Positions 1 to 9,378 of a DNA stretch of 64,000 nucleotides are shown piece after piece. The position numbers and the translations under genes are program-made. The first letter of the stretch is position 1. Each line of letters starts with the position of its first letter. Below the pieces are notes generated by a model. That model was not told the origin of the DNA. It did no database searches and worked only from the letters and a program-made list of their open reading frames with translations. The DNA comes from Allocoprobacillus halotolerans (lineage in GTDB: Bacteria > Bacillota_I > Bacilli_A > Erysipelotrichales > Coprobacillaceae): assembly GCF_024399475.1 (NCBI RefSeq), contig NZ_CP101620.1, positions 2,151,608-2,215,607 of the forward strand, written 5' to 3'.

Positions 1-601
1 TTCAATGCCAAAAGGTTTAACAGCTGCAACTGGTATGGATGCTTTAACACATGCAATTGAAGGTTATATCACAAAAGGTGCATGGGAAATGAGTGATATG
101 TTCCATTTAAAAGCTATTGAAATCATTGCAAAAAATTTAAGAGGAGCTGTTGACAATACACCTGAAGGTAGAGAAGGTATGGCTTTAGGTCAATATATCG
201 CAGGTATGGGATTCTCTAATGTTGGTTTAGGATTAGTTCATAGTATGGCTCATCCTTTAGGGGCATTATATGATACACCTCATGGTGTTGCTAATGCAAT
301 TATCTTACCAACAGTTATGGCATACAATGCACCATATACTGGTAAAAAATATAAAGATATTGCTGAGGCTATGGGTGTTGATACAACAGGTATGACGCAA
401 GATGAATATCGTCAGGCAGCCATTGATGCAGTGAAACAATTATCTACAGATGTTGGTATTCCAGCAGATTTAAAAGAAATTGTCAAAGTAGAAGATTTAG
501 ATTTCTTAAGTGAAAGTGCATTGGCTGATGCTTGTTGTCCTGGTAATCCTCGAGATACAACTGTGGAAGAAATCAAAGCATTATATCAATCTTTATTATA
601 A
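1..601 (+). CDS. fucO: Lactaldehyde reductase / iron-containing alcohol dehydrogenase, C-terminal part
   Basis: Partial gene cut by the window start; about 199 C-terminal residues remain. The visible part follows E. coli FucO closely: ATGMDALTHAIEGYIT, then GMGFSNVGLGLVHSMAHPLG, then DTPHGVANAI, then a C-terminal GNPRDTT. The conserved His residues of the VHSMAHPLG and TPHG segments are metal ligands in group III Fe-dependent alcohol dehydrogenases. The family reduces L-lactaldehyde to 1,2-propanediol with NADH during fucose or rhamnose fermentation. The N-terminal Rossmann half lies outside the window, so substrate choice within the family is inferred from similarity only. A terminator follows directly. 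Confidence 0.9.
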   Translation, partial: SMPKGLTAATGMDALTHAIEGYITKGAWEMSDMFHLKAIEIIAKNLRGAVDNTPEGREGMALGQYIAGMGFSNVGLGLVHSMAHPLGALYDTPHGVANAIILPTVMAYNAPYTGKKYKDIAEAMGVDTTGMTQDEYRQAAIDAVKQLSTDVGIPADLKEIVKVEDLDFLSESALADACCPGNPRDTTVEEIKALYQSLL

Positions 602-610
602 TAATGAATC

Positions 611-640
611 AGTACATCTATCATGGATGTACTTTTTTTG
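611..640 (+). terminator. Rho-independent terminator after fucO
   Basis: Perfect 8-bp stem AGTACATC / GATGTACT (611-618 and 626-633), 7-nt loop, then a run of seven T. Confidence 0.9.
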
Positions 641-668
641 TTATAATGATTATGGAGTGTGAATAACT

Positions 669-824
669 ATGGTTATAATTAATCAAACTTTGATCATGTC
701 ATTTTTAGGTATTATTGCGACAAGTAGTATTGTTTTTCCTGTTTTATTTCTTGTTCAAAGAAAAAAACATCATCGTGAATGGATGGAATTGATCAAAAAT
801 AAAGAGAATCATCAATCTAAATAA
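669..824 (+). CDS. Small single-pass membrane protein, 51 aa
   Basis: Small ORF of 51 codons with a GGAG motif 11 nt upstream and a TATAAT box at 642-647. The N-terminal 30 residues are hydrophobic (one predicted membrane helix, MSFLGIIATSSIVFPVLFLV). They are followed by a basic tail with KKHHREWMELIKNK. It sits alone between a terminator and the promoter of the next gene. I do not recognise a family, and size and composition are the only support. Topology (N-out or N-in) cannot be decided, although the basic C-terminus suggests a cytoplasmic tail. Confidence 0.5.
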   Translation: MVIINQTLIMSFLGIIATSSIVFPVLFLVQRKKHHREWMELIKNKENHQSK

Positions 825-853
825 AGAAATCTATTAATGAATAGAGTGGTTGT

Positions 854-882
854 TTGACAATTCACTTATTTTATAGTAATAT
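854..882 (+). promoter_or_regulatory. Sigma-A-type promoter for the CorC-like gene
   Basis: TTGACA (854-859), 17-nt spacer, TAATAT (877-882), about 40 nt upstream of the start codon. Confidence 0.6.
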
Positions 883-921
883 TTAGGAAATTTATGTGAT
901 AAAAAGGAGATATGTATTAAA

Positions 922-2211
922 ATGGACTCGAGTCATATAGTCATGATTTTTGCTTTTATTGCGCTTATTTCTTTATCGGCTCTTTTTTCAATGAGTGAAA
1001 CAGCGTTTATGTCTATTAATAAAATAAGAATAAAAACTTTGGCAGAAGAAAATAACAAGAAAGCCATTCTTATTCGATCATTACTGGATGATCAGACACG
1101 TTTATTAAGTTCAGTCTTAGTGGGGAATAACTTAGTGAATATCGCTGCATCTTCATTAACGACATCTTTTGTGATTAGTCTTTTAGGAAATGAGGGAACA
1201 GGTGTTGCTATAGCAACTGGAGTTGTAACATTAATTATTTTGATTTTTGGTGAAATTACACCTAAATCTTTAGCTACTCAAAATGCGGAATCTATTGCAT
1301 TTGGAGTTTGTCGTTTTATTAAACTTATTACAATTATCTTTACCCCAGTCGTTACGATATTAAACATTGTTTCAGGGCTTTTTATTCGCTTGTTTGGTGG
1401 AGATGCCAACAATGGTCCAACAATGACAGAAGAAGACTTAAAAACAATTGTGACGGTATCTCATGAAGAAGGCGTATTAGAAGATGAAGAAAAAGAAATG
1501 ATTCATAATGTCTTTGAATTTGGTGATACTGAAATTAAGGAAGTCATGACACCAAGAATCCATGTTGAAAGTATTTCTACAGATACAACATATGATGAAG
1601 TGATTGAAGTTTTTAGGGAATCTCAATTTTCTAGATTACCTGTACATAATGATTCATATGATGAAATTGTAGGTGTTCTTTATATTAAGGATTTATTTAT
1701 GTATGATGTCAATCGTGATGATTTTGATGTCACCAAAATCATGCGTGAAACATATTTCGTTTATGAATTTAATCAAATTTCTGATGTTTTTGAAGCTATG
1801 CGTAAAGATCATGTTTCATTAGCTGTTGTTTTAGATGAATATGGTGTGATGAGTGGAATTGTAACATTGGAAGATATTGTTGAGGAAATTGTTGGTGAAA
1901 TTGATGATGAATATGATGAAATTTTACAGTCTATTGTAGATTTAGGACATGGTGAATATTTAATAGATGGAAGTTTAAATATTGATGAAGTCAATGATGT
2001 TTGTGATACAACTTTTGATTCTGAAGATTTTGAATCAATTGGTGGACTTGTTTTGGGACAATGTAATGGAAGTCCTGAAATGAATCAGGTTATAGTCATT
2101 GATGGAATTGAGTTTACAATTAAAGAAATTGATAAAAATAGGATTGTATTGTTGCATTTGAAAAAGGTTTTAGAAGATGAAGAAGAGAAAGGAGAGGAAA
2201 AACAGGATTAA
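922..2211 (+). CDS. CNNM/CorC-HlyC family transporter (DUF21 + CBS pair)
   Basis: 429 residues. The N-terminal DUF21/CNNM membrane domain (about 1-190) carries the family marks SETAFMS and FGEITPKSLA. A CBS-domain pair follows (about 205-330, MTPRIHVESIS to the second repeat ending in EDIVEEIVGEI), then a CorC_HlyC domain (about 345-415). Family members are Mg2+/Co2+ exporters or regulators of Mg2+ homeostasis, and the CBS pair binds nucleotide. The C-terminus is very acidic and Lys-rich. AGGAG lies 12 nt upstream of the ATG; the ATG ten bases upstream hits a stop at once. The haemolysin name of this family is historical. The exact ion cannot be read from sequence. Confidence 0.88.
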   Translation: MDSSHIVMIFAFIALISLSALFSMSETAFMSINKIRIKTLAEENNKKAILIRSLLDDQTRLLSSVLVGNNLVNIAASSLTTSFVISLLGNEGTGVAIATGVVTLIILIFGEITPKSLATQNAESIAFGVCRFIKLITIIFTPVVTILNIVSGLFIRLFGGDANNGPTMTEEDLKTIVTVSHEEGVLEDEEKEMIHNVFEFGDTEIKEVMTPRIHVESISTDTTYDEVIEVFRESQFSRLPVHNDSYDEIVGVLYIKDLFMYDVNRDDFDVTKIMRETYFVYEFNQISDVFEAMRKDHVSLAVVLDEYGVMSGIVTLEDIVEEIVGEIDDEYDEILQSIVDLGHGEYLIDGSLNIDEVNDVCDTTFDSEDFESIGGLVLGQCNGSPEMNQVIVIDGIEFTIKEIDKNRIVLLHLKKVLEDEEEKGEEKQD

Positions 2212-2241
2212 TTTTTTCCTCTCTTATTGGTGGAGAATATG

Positions 2242-3060
2242 ATGAGAGAATTCTATGAGCGCTGTACAATTATATACGATGATTATCGCACTGCTATACC
2301 ACCATATGCTGCAGCGGCATTATCGTTTTATCTGTTGTTGTTGCTGATTCCAGCTTTTACATTAATTGCAATTGGAACTTCACTTTTTAACATTGATATG
2401 ACGGTTTTACAAAATATTATTGAACAATTTGTTGTCAAAGAATATGCTTTGATGTTAATTGATATATTGCAATCCCGTTCTTTTAATACTGTTGCCTTTG
2501 TTACAATTATTGTTTCTGTCTATACGGTATCACGAGGAATTGGTAATATTTATGAAATTAGTAAGCGTATGTATCAACCTGAAACAGAAGAAAGTATTTT
2601 AGGTTTTTATATCTATACGATTAAAATTACGATTTATTTACTGTTATTATTGATAGGTGTGATTGCGATTACTGCGATTGGACCATTGGCTTATATATTT
2701 AACTTTTTATATTCATATGCAGGCATTCGTCATATTTTATTATACGCTTTGATTTGTTTTTGTTTGACAGGTATATATATGATTGTTCCTAGAATGAAAA
2801 TTCATTACAGTGATGCTTTTCAAGGAGCTTTGATTGCTAGTGTTTTATTGTTGATATTGTATTATGCTTTAAGTTTTTATTTACAGATTGCTGATTATCA
2901 GTCTGTATATGGACCTTTAGCGTCTATTGTCATTGTTTTGTTTGTGTTTAATTGGACTGCCGAATTTTTCTATATCGGCATGTATATTACAAATATATTA
3001 TATTTCAGGAGGATCTCTGATGAGAAAAGAAAGAGTAGAAATAAAGAAATTGGGAATTAA
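2242..3060 (+). CDS. YihY/BrkB family integral membrane protein
   Basis: 272 residues from this start. Six hydrophobic segments and the family layout (YAAAALSFYLLLLLIPAFTL near the N-terminus, GPLASIVIVLFVFNWTAEFFYIG near the C-terminus) place it in the BrkB/YihY family. The molecular function of that family is not settled. The start is chosen at 2242 because GGTGGAG at 2229-2235 is 6 nt upstream; ATG 2239 and an in-frame TTG at 2227 are alternatives. The last 41 nt overlap the next gene. Confidence 0.8.
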   Translation: MREFYERCTIIYDDYRTAIPPYAAAALSFYLLLLLIPAFTLIAIGTSLFNIDMTVLQNIIEQFVVKEYALMLIDILQSRSFNTVAFVTIIVSVYTVSRGIGNIYEISKRMYQPETEESILGFYIYTIKITIYLLLLLIGVIAITAIGPLAYIFNFLYSYAGIRHILLYALICFCLTGIYMIVPRMKIHYSDAFQGALIASVLLLILYYALSFYLQIADYQSVYGPLASIVIVLFVFNWTAEFFYIGMYITNILYFRRISDEKRKSRNKEIGN

Positions 3061-4323
3061 TGGTGAAGGAATTGGATATATTCATAAAAAAATATGTTTT
3101 GTTCAAGATGCTTTACCAGGGGAAATTGTGGATGTAGAAATTATTCAAGAAACACGTCAATTTTTAAAAGGAAAAGTGATGAACTTTATTGAAAAATCTC
3201 AATATCGTCAATCTTCATTTTGTAAAGAATCTAAAAACTGTCAAGGTTGCGCCTTAACAACTCTTGAATATAGTCAACATCTGACATTTAAAAAAGGATT
3301 ATTAAAAGATGCTTTGAAAAAATATACGCATTTTGATGTAGAACGTTTACCTATTCAAAAAACTGTAAAAGCACCATTGACTGAACATTATCGTCAAGTT
3401 GTTTCTTTACCAATGACTTATTTTAAAGGAAAGGTTTATGCAGGTATTTTTCAACGTGAAACAAAATATCTCACTTTAATGGATCAATGTCCAATGCAAA
3501 ATCAATTCATCAATGAATGTATTCAAAAGGTTGAAGAGATTTTAAATGCTTATCATGTCAGAGATTATAATGATAAAGTTAAAAAAGGATTACGTTTTAT
3601 GCGTATGCGTCTTATTGATGGACAAATTCAAATTTTATTTGTAACGGGACAGGATGGGATGAAACAAGAAGTGATAGATGCGATTAGTCAAATCCCAGCA
3701 GTTAAAAGTATTTGGTATACAATTAATACAACACGTTATCAGCAATTTGAAATGCAGGGATATAAGAAAGTTTATGGACAATCTTATTTACCATTTGAAT
3801 GTTTTGGTCAAAAATATTTATATTCGGTTAAATCAGAGTTTCCAGTTTATCCAGAAATGGAAAAAGAAAGCTTGAACTTATTCGTTCATTATTATCTGAT
3901 CATTCCAACATTTTATCATTGAATTGTGGAATTGGTTTATTAGAACTTTCACTTGATCAAGATATTGTTGCGATTGATGAAAAGAATTATCATATTAAAG
4001 ATGCTAAGGATAATGCCAAGTTTTTAGGTAAGAATAATGTGCAATGGATTTGTCAAAATGTTGATGAAGCAACAATTTTACAATGTAAAAAGAAACGTTT
4101 TGATGAAGTTATCGTGAGAAGTTCTGAGTTGAGCGATGCGATGAAACAAAGCTTTATTTTATCTAAAGTCAAACATATTATTTATGTTAGTGATCATCCT
4201 TCATCTTTAGCAAAAGATTTAGAACAATTGGATAAGTATTATCGTATTGATAAAATGATTCCAATGGATACTTTTCCATATTCTGCCAAATTTGATACGA
4301 TTGTAAGTCTTATTAGAAAATAG
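3020..4323 (+). CDS. RlmD/TrmA-like RNA methyltransferase homologue, catalytic motifs lost (frameshifted in this assembly)
   Basis: 434 residues once one A is restored in the A-run at about 3867-3869. Uninterrupted reading ends at 3922, and the other frame continues to 4323. Start 3020 has AGGAGG 7 nt upstream. Order: TRAM-like N-terminus, [4Fe-4S] cysteines C68, C74, C77 and C157 with the spacing of E. coli RlmD, then a class I SAM-methyltransferase fold (LNCGIGLLEL). In active RlmD/TrmA enzymes the C-terminus holds a DPPR/DPAR segment and the nucleophile Cys in YVSCNP. Here the first is absent and the second reads YVSDHP (Asp near residue 392). The FFQVN SAM motif is also altered. It keeps the Fe-S site but is probably not a uracil C5-methyltransferase. 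The fold assignment is secure; the function is unknown. Confidence 0.8.
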
Positions 4324-4345
4324 TTCTCAAAAAGAGAACTTTTTT
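4322..4345 (+). terminator. Rho-independent terminator
   Basis: AGTTCTC / GAGAACT stem (4322-4328, 4334-4340), 5-nt A loop, six T. It separates the RlmD-like gene from the rnf operon. Confidence 0.9.
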
Positions 4346-4378
4346 GTGTATTTTTTGTGAACAGAACAGATAATAGTG

Positions 4379-4407
4379 TTTCCAAATGTCAAAAAAAATG
4401 CTATACT
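4379..4407 (+). promoter_or_regulatory. Probable promoter of the rnf operon
   Basis: TTTCCA (4379-4384), 17 nt, TATACT (4402-4407), located just after the terminator and 33 nt before the rnfC start. Confidence 0.5.
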
Positions 4408-4439
4408 ATATAAGTATTTTAAAGATATGGAGGGATATA

Positions 4440-5746
4440 ATGTCAATTTTATCTGGAAAAGGAAAAGTTAAATTAGATGGACAAAAAGGTTTAACAAAAG
4501 ATAAACCTATTTTGACTATCGAAACACCTGACGTTATTTATGTTCCCCTTGTTTTAGGAGTTGCGACAGACTTTGATGTTCATGTCAAAGAAGGAGATCA
4601 TGTTTGTATTGGAACAAAACTTGCGACACGTAAGAGTATGTATGTTCCAATTTATTCTCCTGTGTCTGGAACAGTAAAGGGGATAGAAAAACGTATGCAT
4701 GCTTCTAAGCGTTTGCAAAATCATATTGTGATTGAAAATGATCATAAAGATGAAAAAGTAAAAGCTTATGAAGTGAGTGATCCTGATCATATGAGTCAGG
4801 AAGATATTATTAAAGCCATTAAAGAATTGGGAATTGTTGGATTAGGTGGTTCAGGATTTCCAACATATGTGAAATATGAAAATGTTAAAAATATTGAAAC
4901 AATTTTGATTAATGGTGTAGAATGTGAACCATTCTTAACAAGCGATCATGTGGCTATGAAACGTGATATTAAAGCTTTGTTTGATGGTGTTCATTATATG
5001 ATTCAAGCTGCTGGAGCTAAAAATGCAATTATTGCGATTAAAGAACATAAACCTGATTTAATGGAGTTATTAGTCGAAGAAGCGAAGAATTATGACAATA
5101 TTAAACCACGCGAAGTTCCTGACCGTTATCCAATGGGATGGGAAAGAGTCTTGATTCGTACTGTCTTCAAAAAGAATATGATCGTTTACCAGCAGAAATA
5201 GGAGTTATTGTCAATAACTCATCAACTGCGATTGCACTTTCAAAAGGAATCCGTAATGGAGAAGCAATTACACGTCGTGTTGTTACATTCTCTGGAAATG
5301 GATTGAAAGAACCACAAAACGTTGATGTGGCAATTGGAACACCAGTGAATTATATTGTTGAAAAAATTGGTGGATACATTGATGATGATTGTGATGGTTT
5401 CTTAGTTGGTGGTGGACCAATGATGGGAAAATCTATAGTCAATGATACTTTCGTGATTTATTCTCATAACAATGCAATTACAGTTATGAAAAAAGAAAAC
5501 ATTCAACCATTACCATGTTTAAAATGTGGTGAATGTACTTTACATTGTCCAATGCATTTACAACCAGTTCGTATTATGCAGGCAGAAAAAGCAGCCAATG
5601 TGGAATTGATTGAAAAATTAGATACTGATCGTTGTGTTGAATGTGGTATGTGTACATATATTTGTCCAAGTAAAATTGAAGTGACAGATATGGTAGCAAA
5701 AGCAAAACGTCGTATGCAATTAGCTCAAAGAAAGAAAAATGCGTAG
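4440..5746 (+). CDS. rnfC: Rnf electron transport complex subunit C (frameshifted in this assembly)
   Basis: About 435 residues after restoring one A in the GAAAG at about 5142-5144, which joins the two reading frames at WE-KS. GGAGGG lies upstream of ATG 4440. RnfC is the peripheral subunit that binds FMN and NAD(H) and passes electrons to the Na+/H+-pumping Rnf complex. Visible parts are an N-terminal barrel-like region, the GLGGSGFPTYVK loop and INGVECEP (nucleotide/flavin binding, about residues 135-165). A C-terminal pair of [4Fe-4S] motifs follows: CLKCGECTLHCP (Cys 360, 363, 366, 370) and CVECGMCTYICP (Cys 399, 402, 405, 409). It is the first gene of rnfCDGEA-x-B, 15 nt before rnfD. 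Confidence 0.93.
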
Positions 5747-5761
5747 GGAGGTTGAAAACTG

Positions 5762-7611
5762 ATGAAAATTACTTTACAAAGAACATCACCAAATTATCGC
5801 CAAAAACTCTCTACACATCGTATTATGAGAGAATTAACAATTGGTTTATTGGTGCTTGTTGCTTATTCTTTATATTTTTATTACTATAACTATACAACAA
5901 ATGATGCCTTAATCCATGTGGCATTAATGTATGTTGTATCTGTTGTTGTTGCTTTAGCAACAGAAGTTGTATGGGCACTTGTCCATAAAGAAAATGTCTT
6001 AAATTATTTAAAAAATAGCTTTGCATGGGTAACAGCGATTATCTTTACATTAACATTACCTGCTGGAACTCCATTATATGTAACTGCTATTGGTTCATTT
6101 ATTGCGATTTTCTTTGGAAAATTAGTATATGGTGGTTTTGGACACAATATCTTTAACCCAGCGTTAGTAGGGCGTGTGGTTGTACATTTAGCGTATGGAG
6201 CACAGCTTGTAGCGACTATTCCTGATAGTATTGATATAGTTTCTTCAGCGACTCCAACAACAATGTTAGCAGGAACTTCATGGTTAGGTGGAGATGCTTT
6301 CTCTTATACTTTAATGGATTTATTTTTAGGAAATCATACAGGAGCATTAGGAGAAACTTGTATCGCATTAATCCTTGTGGTTGGTGTTATCCTTGCCTTA
6401 AGACGTGTGTTTGATGCGAGAATTCCAGTGGCTTATATGGGTACAATTCTTGTCTTAAGTGAAGTCTTTGCTTTAGTGAATGGTTTAGATCCAATTACTT
6501 ATCCAATTATTCATTTATGTTTAGGTGGAGCTATGTTTGGTGCTGTCTTTATGGCAACAGATCCAGTGACATCACCTTCAAGTCCATTAGGAAAAATTAT
6601 TTATGGTATTTGTTTAGGATTTTTAACAATGATTATTCGTTTAAAAGCGAATTATCCTGAAGGTGTTTTATTCTCAATTTTAATGATGAATATGTTAACA
6701 CCATTAATTGATTCATTTGTTTTAGGTAGAACAGACCAAAACGTTGGTAAACAATGGGCTTCTATTGGTGTGAGTTTAGTAGTGGCTATTGCTTGTGTCT
6801 TTGGTATTAGTACAGGTATTAAAAATGATATTGCTGCAGCTGAGCAAGAAGCTATTGAAGCACAAAAAGAAAAAGAAGAAGCTGAAAAGAAAAAGCTGAA
6901 GAAGAGGCTAATAAAGTGCAATGGACATATCTTGAAACAACAGATGATGGATATGTAATGCAAGTGAGTGGATTTGGTGGAACAGCAAATCCTATGAAAG
7001 TGGCAGTTAAAATTGATGGAGATACTGTATCTTCTGTAAAAGTTCTTGAATATGCAGGAGAAACTGCTGGATATGGTAAAGACTTGATTGAAGCGGGAAC
7101 AGGTGGCGTTTTAAATGACAAAGCTAAAGCTTTCTATGATCAAATCTTAAATGGAAGTTTTGCCACAAGTGATGTGGATGGTATTGATACATCTACTGGA
7201 GCAACAATGACGACTAAAGGTATTGTCAATGCTATTAAAGGAGCTATTGAACAAGCTCAAAAAGCACCTGTTGTTGATGGGGATACTTACACTTATACTT
7301 TAACTGCGAGTGGATTTGGTGGAGAAGCTAATCCAATGAAAATCAAAGTTTCAGTTGATAAAGCTAAACAAACTGTAACAAAAGTGGAAATTGAAGAATA
7401 TGCAGGAGAAACTGCTGGATATGGTAAAGATTTAATTGAAGCGGGAACAGGTGGCGTTTTAAATGATAAAGCCAAAACATTCCATGATAATGTTTTAAAT
7501 GGTGAAACAAAATGGGATGATGTTTCTGGTATTGATACATCAACAGGAGCAACAATGACTTCTAAAGGTATTGTAAGTGCTATTCAAGAAGCCATTGATC
7601 AAACAAAGTAG
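5762..7611 (+). CDS. rnfD: RnfD fused to two tandem FMN-binding domains (frameshifted in this assembly)
   Basis: 616 residues after adding one A in the A-run near 6889-6893; the unrepaired frame stops at 6958. Residues 1-355 are RnfD: about ten membrane helices, GFGHNIFNPALVGR, and the flavinylation-type motif SSATPTT (Thr164). A charged helical linker rich in Glu/Lys/Ala (about 360-385) leads to two FMN_bind domains (about 395-490 and 510-612). Each of these ends in DTSTGATMT with the putative FMN-accepting Thr (Thr482, Thr598). Ordinary RnfD stops after the membrane part. The extra domains should lie on the outer face of the membrane beside RnfG. No flavin transferase ApbE gene is visible in the window. 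Whether one A is truly missing needs raw reads, but the domain order reads through cleanly. Confidence 0.88.
7048..7476 (+). repeat. Internal tandem duplication encoding the two FMN-binding domains
   Basis: 81-bp blocks at 7048-7128 and 7396-7476 (spacing 348 bp = 116 codons) encode the same 27 residues, starting EYAGETAGYGKDLIEAGTGG. They differ at only four synonymous sites. The flanking parts of the two domains are more diverged. Confidence 0.95.
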
Positions 7612-7623
7612 GAGGAGAATAAG

Positions 7624-8148
7624 ATGAAGAAAATTTTACAATTAACTGTTTTCCTTGCAATTGTTGCTGGCCTAGCTGGTGGAGCTTTATCATTTGTAAA
7701 TGGCATGACTGATCCAATTATTCAAGAACAGAAAATTGCCAGTGTTAAGGAAAACTTAGTCAAAATTTATTCTGGTGGAGAAGAATTTAAGGCTTTAGAG
7801 GTTTCATTGAGTGATTATCCTGCTTTGGTTTCTGTATATGAAGCTGATAAAGGTGGTAGTGCCGTTGGTTATATTTATGAAACATCTGCACAAGGATATG
7901 GTGGTGCAGTGAAAGCTTTAATTGCTTTAGATAAAGATGGAACATATAAAGGATTACAGATTATCGATTGTACATCTGAAACAAAAGGTATCGGTGATCA
8001 AATTACTGGTGAATCATTTATTAATAGTGTTGTAGGAAAGAATATTGGTGATTCTGTTGATACAATTTCTGGAGCAACTTATTCTTCAAAAGCTGTTATT
8101 GAAGGAATTGATCAAGCTACACAACATTATAATGAAAACTATAAATAA
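7624..8148 (+). CDS. rnfG: Rnf complex subunit G, covalent FMN protein
   Basis: 174 residues. One N-terminal membrane helix (residues 5-25) anchors a single extracytoplasmic FMN_bind domain. That domain ends with DTISGATYSS, where Thr152 is the expected site of covalent FMN attachment. RnfG relays electrons between the membrane flavin/Fe-S centres. GGAGGAG precedes the ATG, 12 nt after the rnfD stop. With rnfD this gives three FMN_bind domains in one operon. Confidence 0.93.
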   Translation: MKKILQLTVFLAIVAGLAGGALSFVNGMTDPIIQEQKIASVKENLVKIYSGGEEFKALEVSLSDYPALVSVYEADKGGSAVGYIYETSAQGYGGAVKALIALDKDGTYKGLQIIDCTSETKGIGDQITGESFINSVVGKNIGDSVDTISGATYSSKAVIEGIDQATQHYNENYK

Positions 8149-8161
8149 GGAGGGAACATAG

Positions 8162-8815
8162 ATGAAGAAATTTGATGTATTTAAAAAAGGATTATTTGCT
8201 GAAAATCCAATCTTTGTTTTATTGTTAGGTCTATGTTCATCCCTAGCAATTACAACTTCATTAACAAATGCGATTGGTATGGGAATGGCTGTTATTTGTG
8301 TTTTGTTGATGAGTAACTTTATTATTTCTTTATTAAGAAAAATCATTCCTAATGAAATTAGAATTCCAGTATTTATTGTTATTATTGCAACACTTGTTAA
8401 ATGTGTGCAAATGATTATGAATGCTTATACACCTGCATTGTATGAATCTTTAGGTGTTTTCATTCCATTGATTGTTGTTAACTGTATTATTTTAGGAAGA
8501 GCTGAAAGTTTCGCTTCTAAAAATGGTGTAGTTGATTCAATTTTAGATGCTTTAGGAATGGGAATTGGATATACATTTGCAGTTGTCATTATTTCATTCT
8601 TTAGAGAATTGATTGGTACAGGTGGTTTATCATTATACAACCCATTTGATGCAAGTCAAATTATTTTCCAATTCAATTTCTTTGGTGATTATGCAGTTAG
8701 CTTGTTTACACAACCAGCTGGAGCTTTCATCACTTTGGGTACAATTCTAGCCTTTATTCAATTCTTAAAAGTAAGAAAAGCAAAGAAAGTGAGGTCAAAT
8801 AGTTTATGGAATTAG
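8162..8815 (+). CDS. rnfE: Rnf complex subunit E
   Basis: 217 residues, six membrane helices, homologous to NqrD. The conserved Cys-containing half-helices LLGLCSSLAITTS and VVNCIILGRAE are present. In Rnf/Nqr structures these residues, with the matching ones of RnfA, hold the membrane-embedded [2Fe-2S] centre. AAGGAGGG precedes the ATG. The last 10 nt overlap rnfA. Confidence 0.93.
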   Translation: MKKFDVFKKGLFAENPIFVLLLGLCSSLAITTSLTNAIGMGMAVICVLLMSNFIISLLRKIIPNEIRIPVFIVIIATLVKCVQMIMNAYTPALYESLGVFIPLIVVNCIILGRAESFASKNGVVDSILDALGMGIGYTFAVVIISFFRELIGTGGLSLYNPFDASQIIFQFNFFGDYAVSLFTQPAGAFITLGTILAFIQFLKVRKAKKVRSNSLWN

Positions 8816-9378
8816 TGAGTTTATTTATTGGATTAACGTTTGTTAATAACGTTGTATTAAGTAAGTTTTATGCTATTTGTCCATTGTTAGGTGTTTCTAA
8901 AAAACCTAAGAATGCTTTGAATATGGGATATGCTGTGACATTTGTTATTTTCTTAGCATCTATTATCACATATCTTATCTATTATCATGTATTAGTACCA
9001 TTAAAAATTACTTATTTAGATTTAATTACATTTATTTTAGTCATTGCGTCTTTGGTACAATTTGTTGAAATGTTCTTAAAGAAAACAAGTCCAGAAATCT
9101 ATAAATCTATGGGTGTTTATTTACCATTAATTACAACAAACTGTGCTGTACTTGGAGTTGCATTAGATAATATCAGTGCCGGATATACACTCATTGAAGC
9201 AATGGTAGCTGGTCTTGCTGTGCCAATTGGATTTACAATTGTTATTTATGTATTTGCGACAATTCGTGAAAGATTGGATATTGCCAATGTACCAGAAAGC
9301 TTTAAGGGAACACCAATTGCTTTAATTACAGCTGGTATTATGGCATGTGCTATTGCCGGAATCGCAGGTCTTGTTTAA
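8806..9378 (+). CDS. rnfA: Rnf complex subunit A
   Basis: 190 residues, six membrane helices, homologous to NqrE and inversely related to RnfE. Cysteines in FYAICPLLG and TTNCAVLGVAL match the second half of the RnfA/RnfE [2Fe-2S] site. The stop codon overlaps the start of the next small gene (TAATG), indicating translational coupling. Confidence 0.93.
   Translation: MELVSLFIGLTFVNNVVLSKFYAICPLLGVSKKPKNALNMGYAVTFVIFLASIITYLIYYHVLVPLKITYLDLITFILVIASLVQFVEMFLKKTSPEIYKSMGVYLPLITTNCAVLGVALDNISAGYTLIEAMVAGLAVPIGFTIVIYVFATIRERLDIANVPESFKGTPIALITAGIMACAIAGIAGLV

Noticed and set aside
5823-8640. Antisense ORFs within the rnf operon
   Set aside because: They lack ribosome sites and are mirror frames of the well-supported rnf genes.
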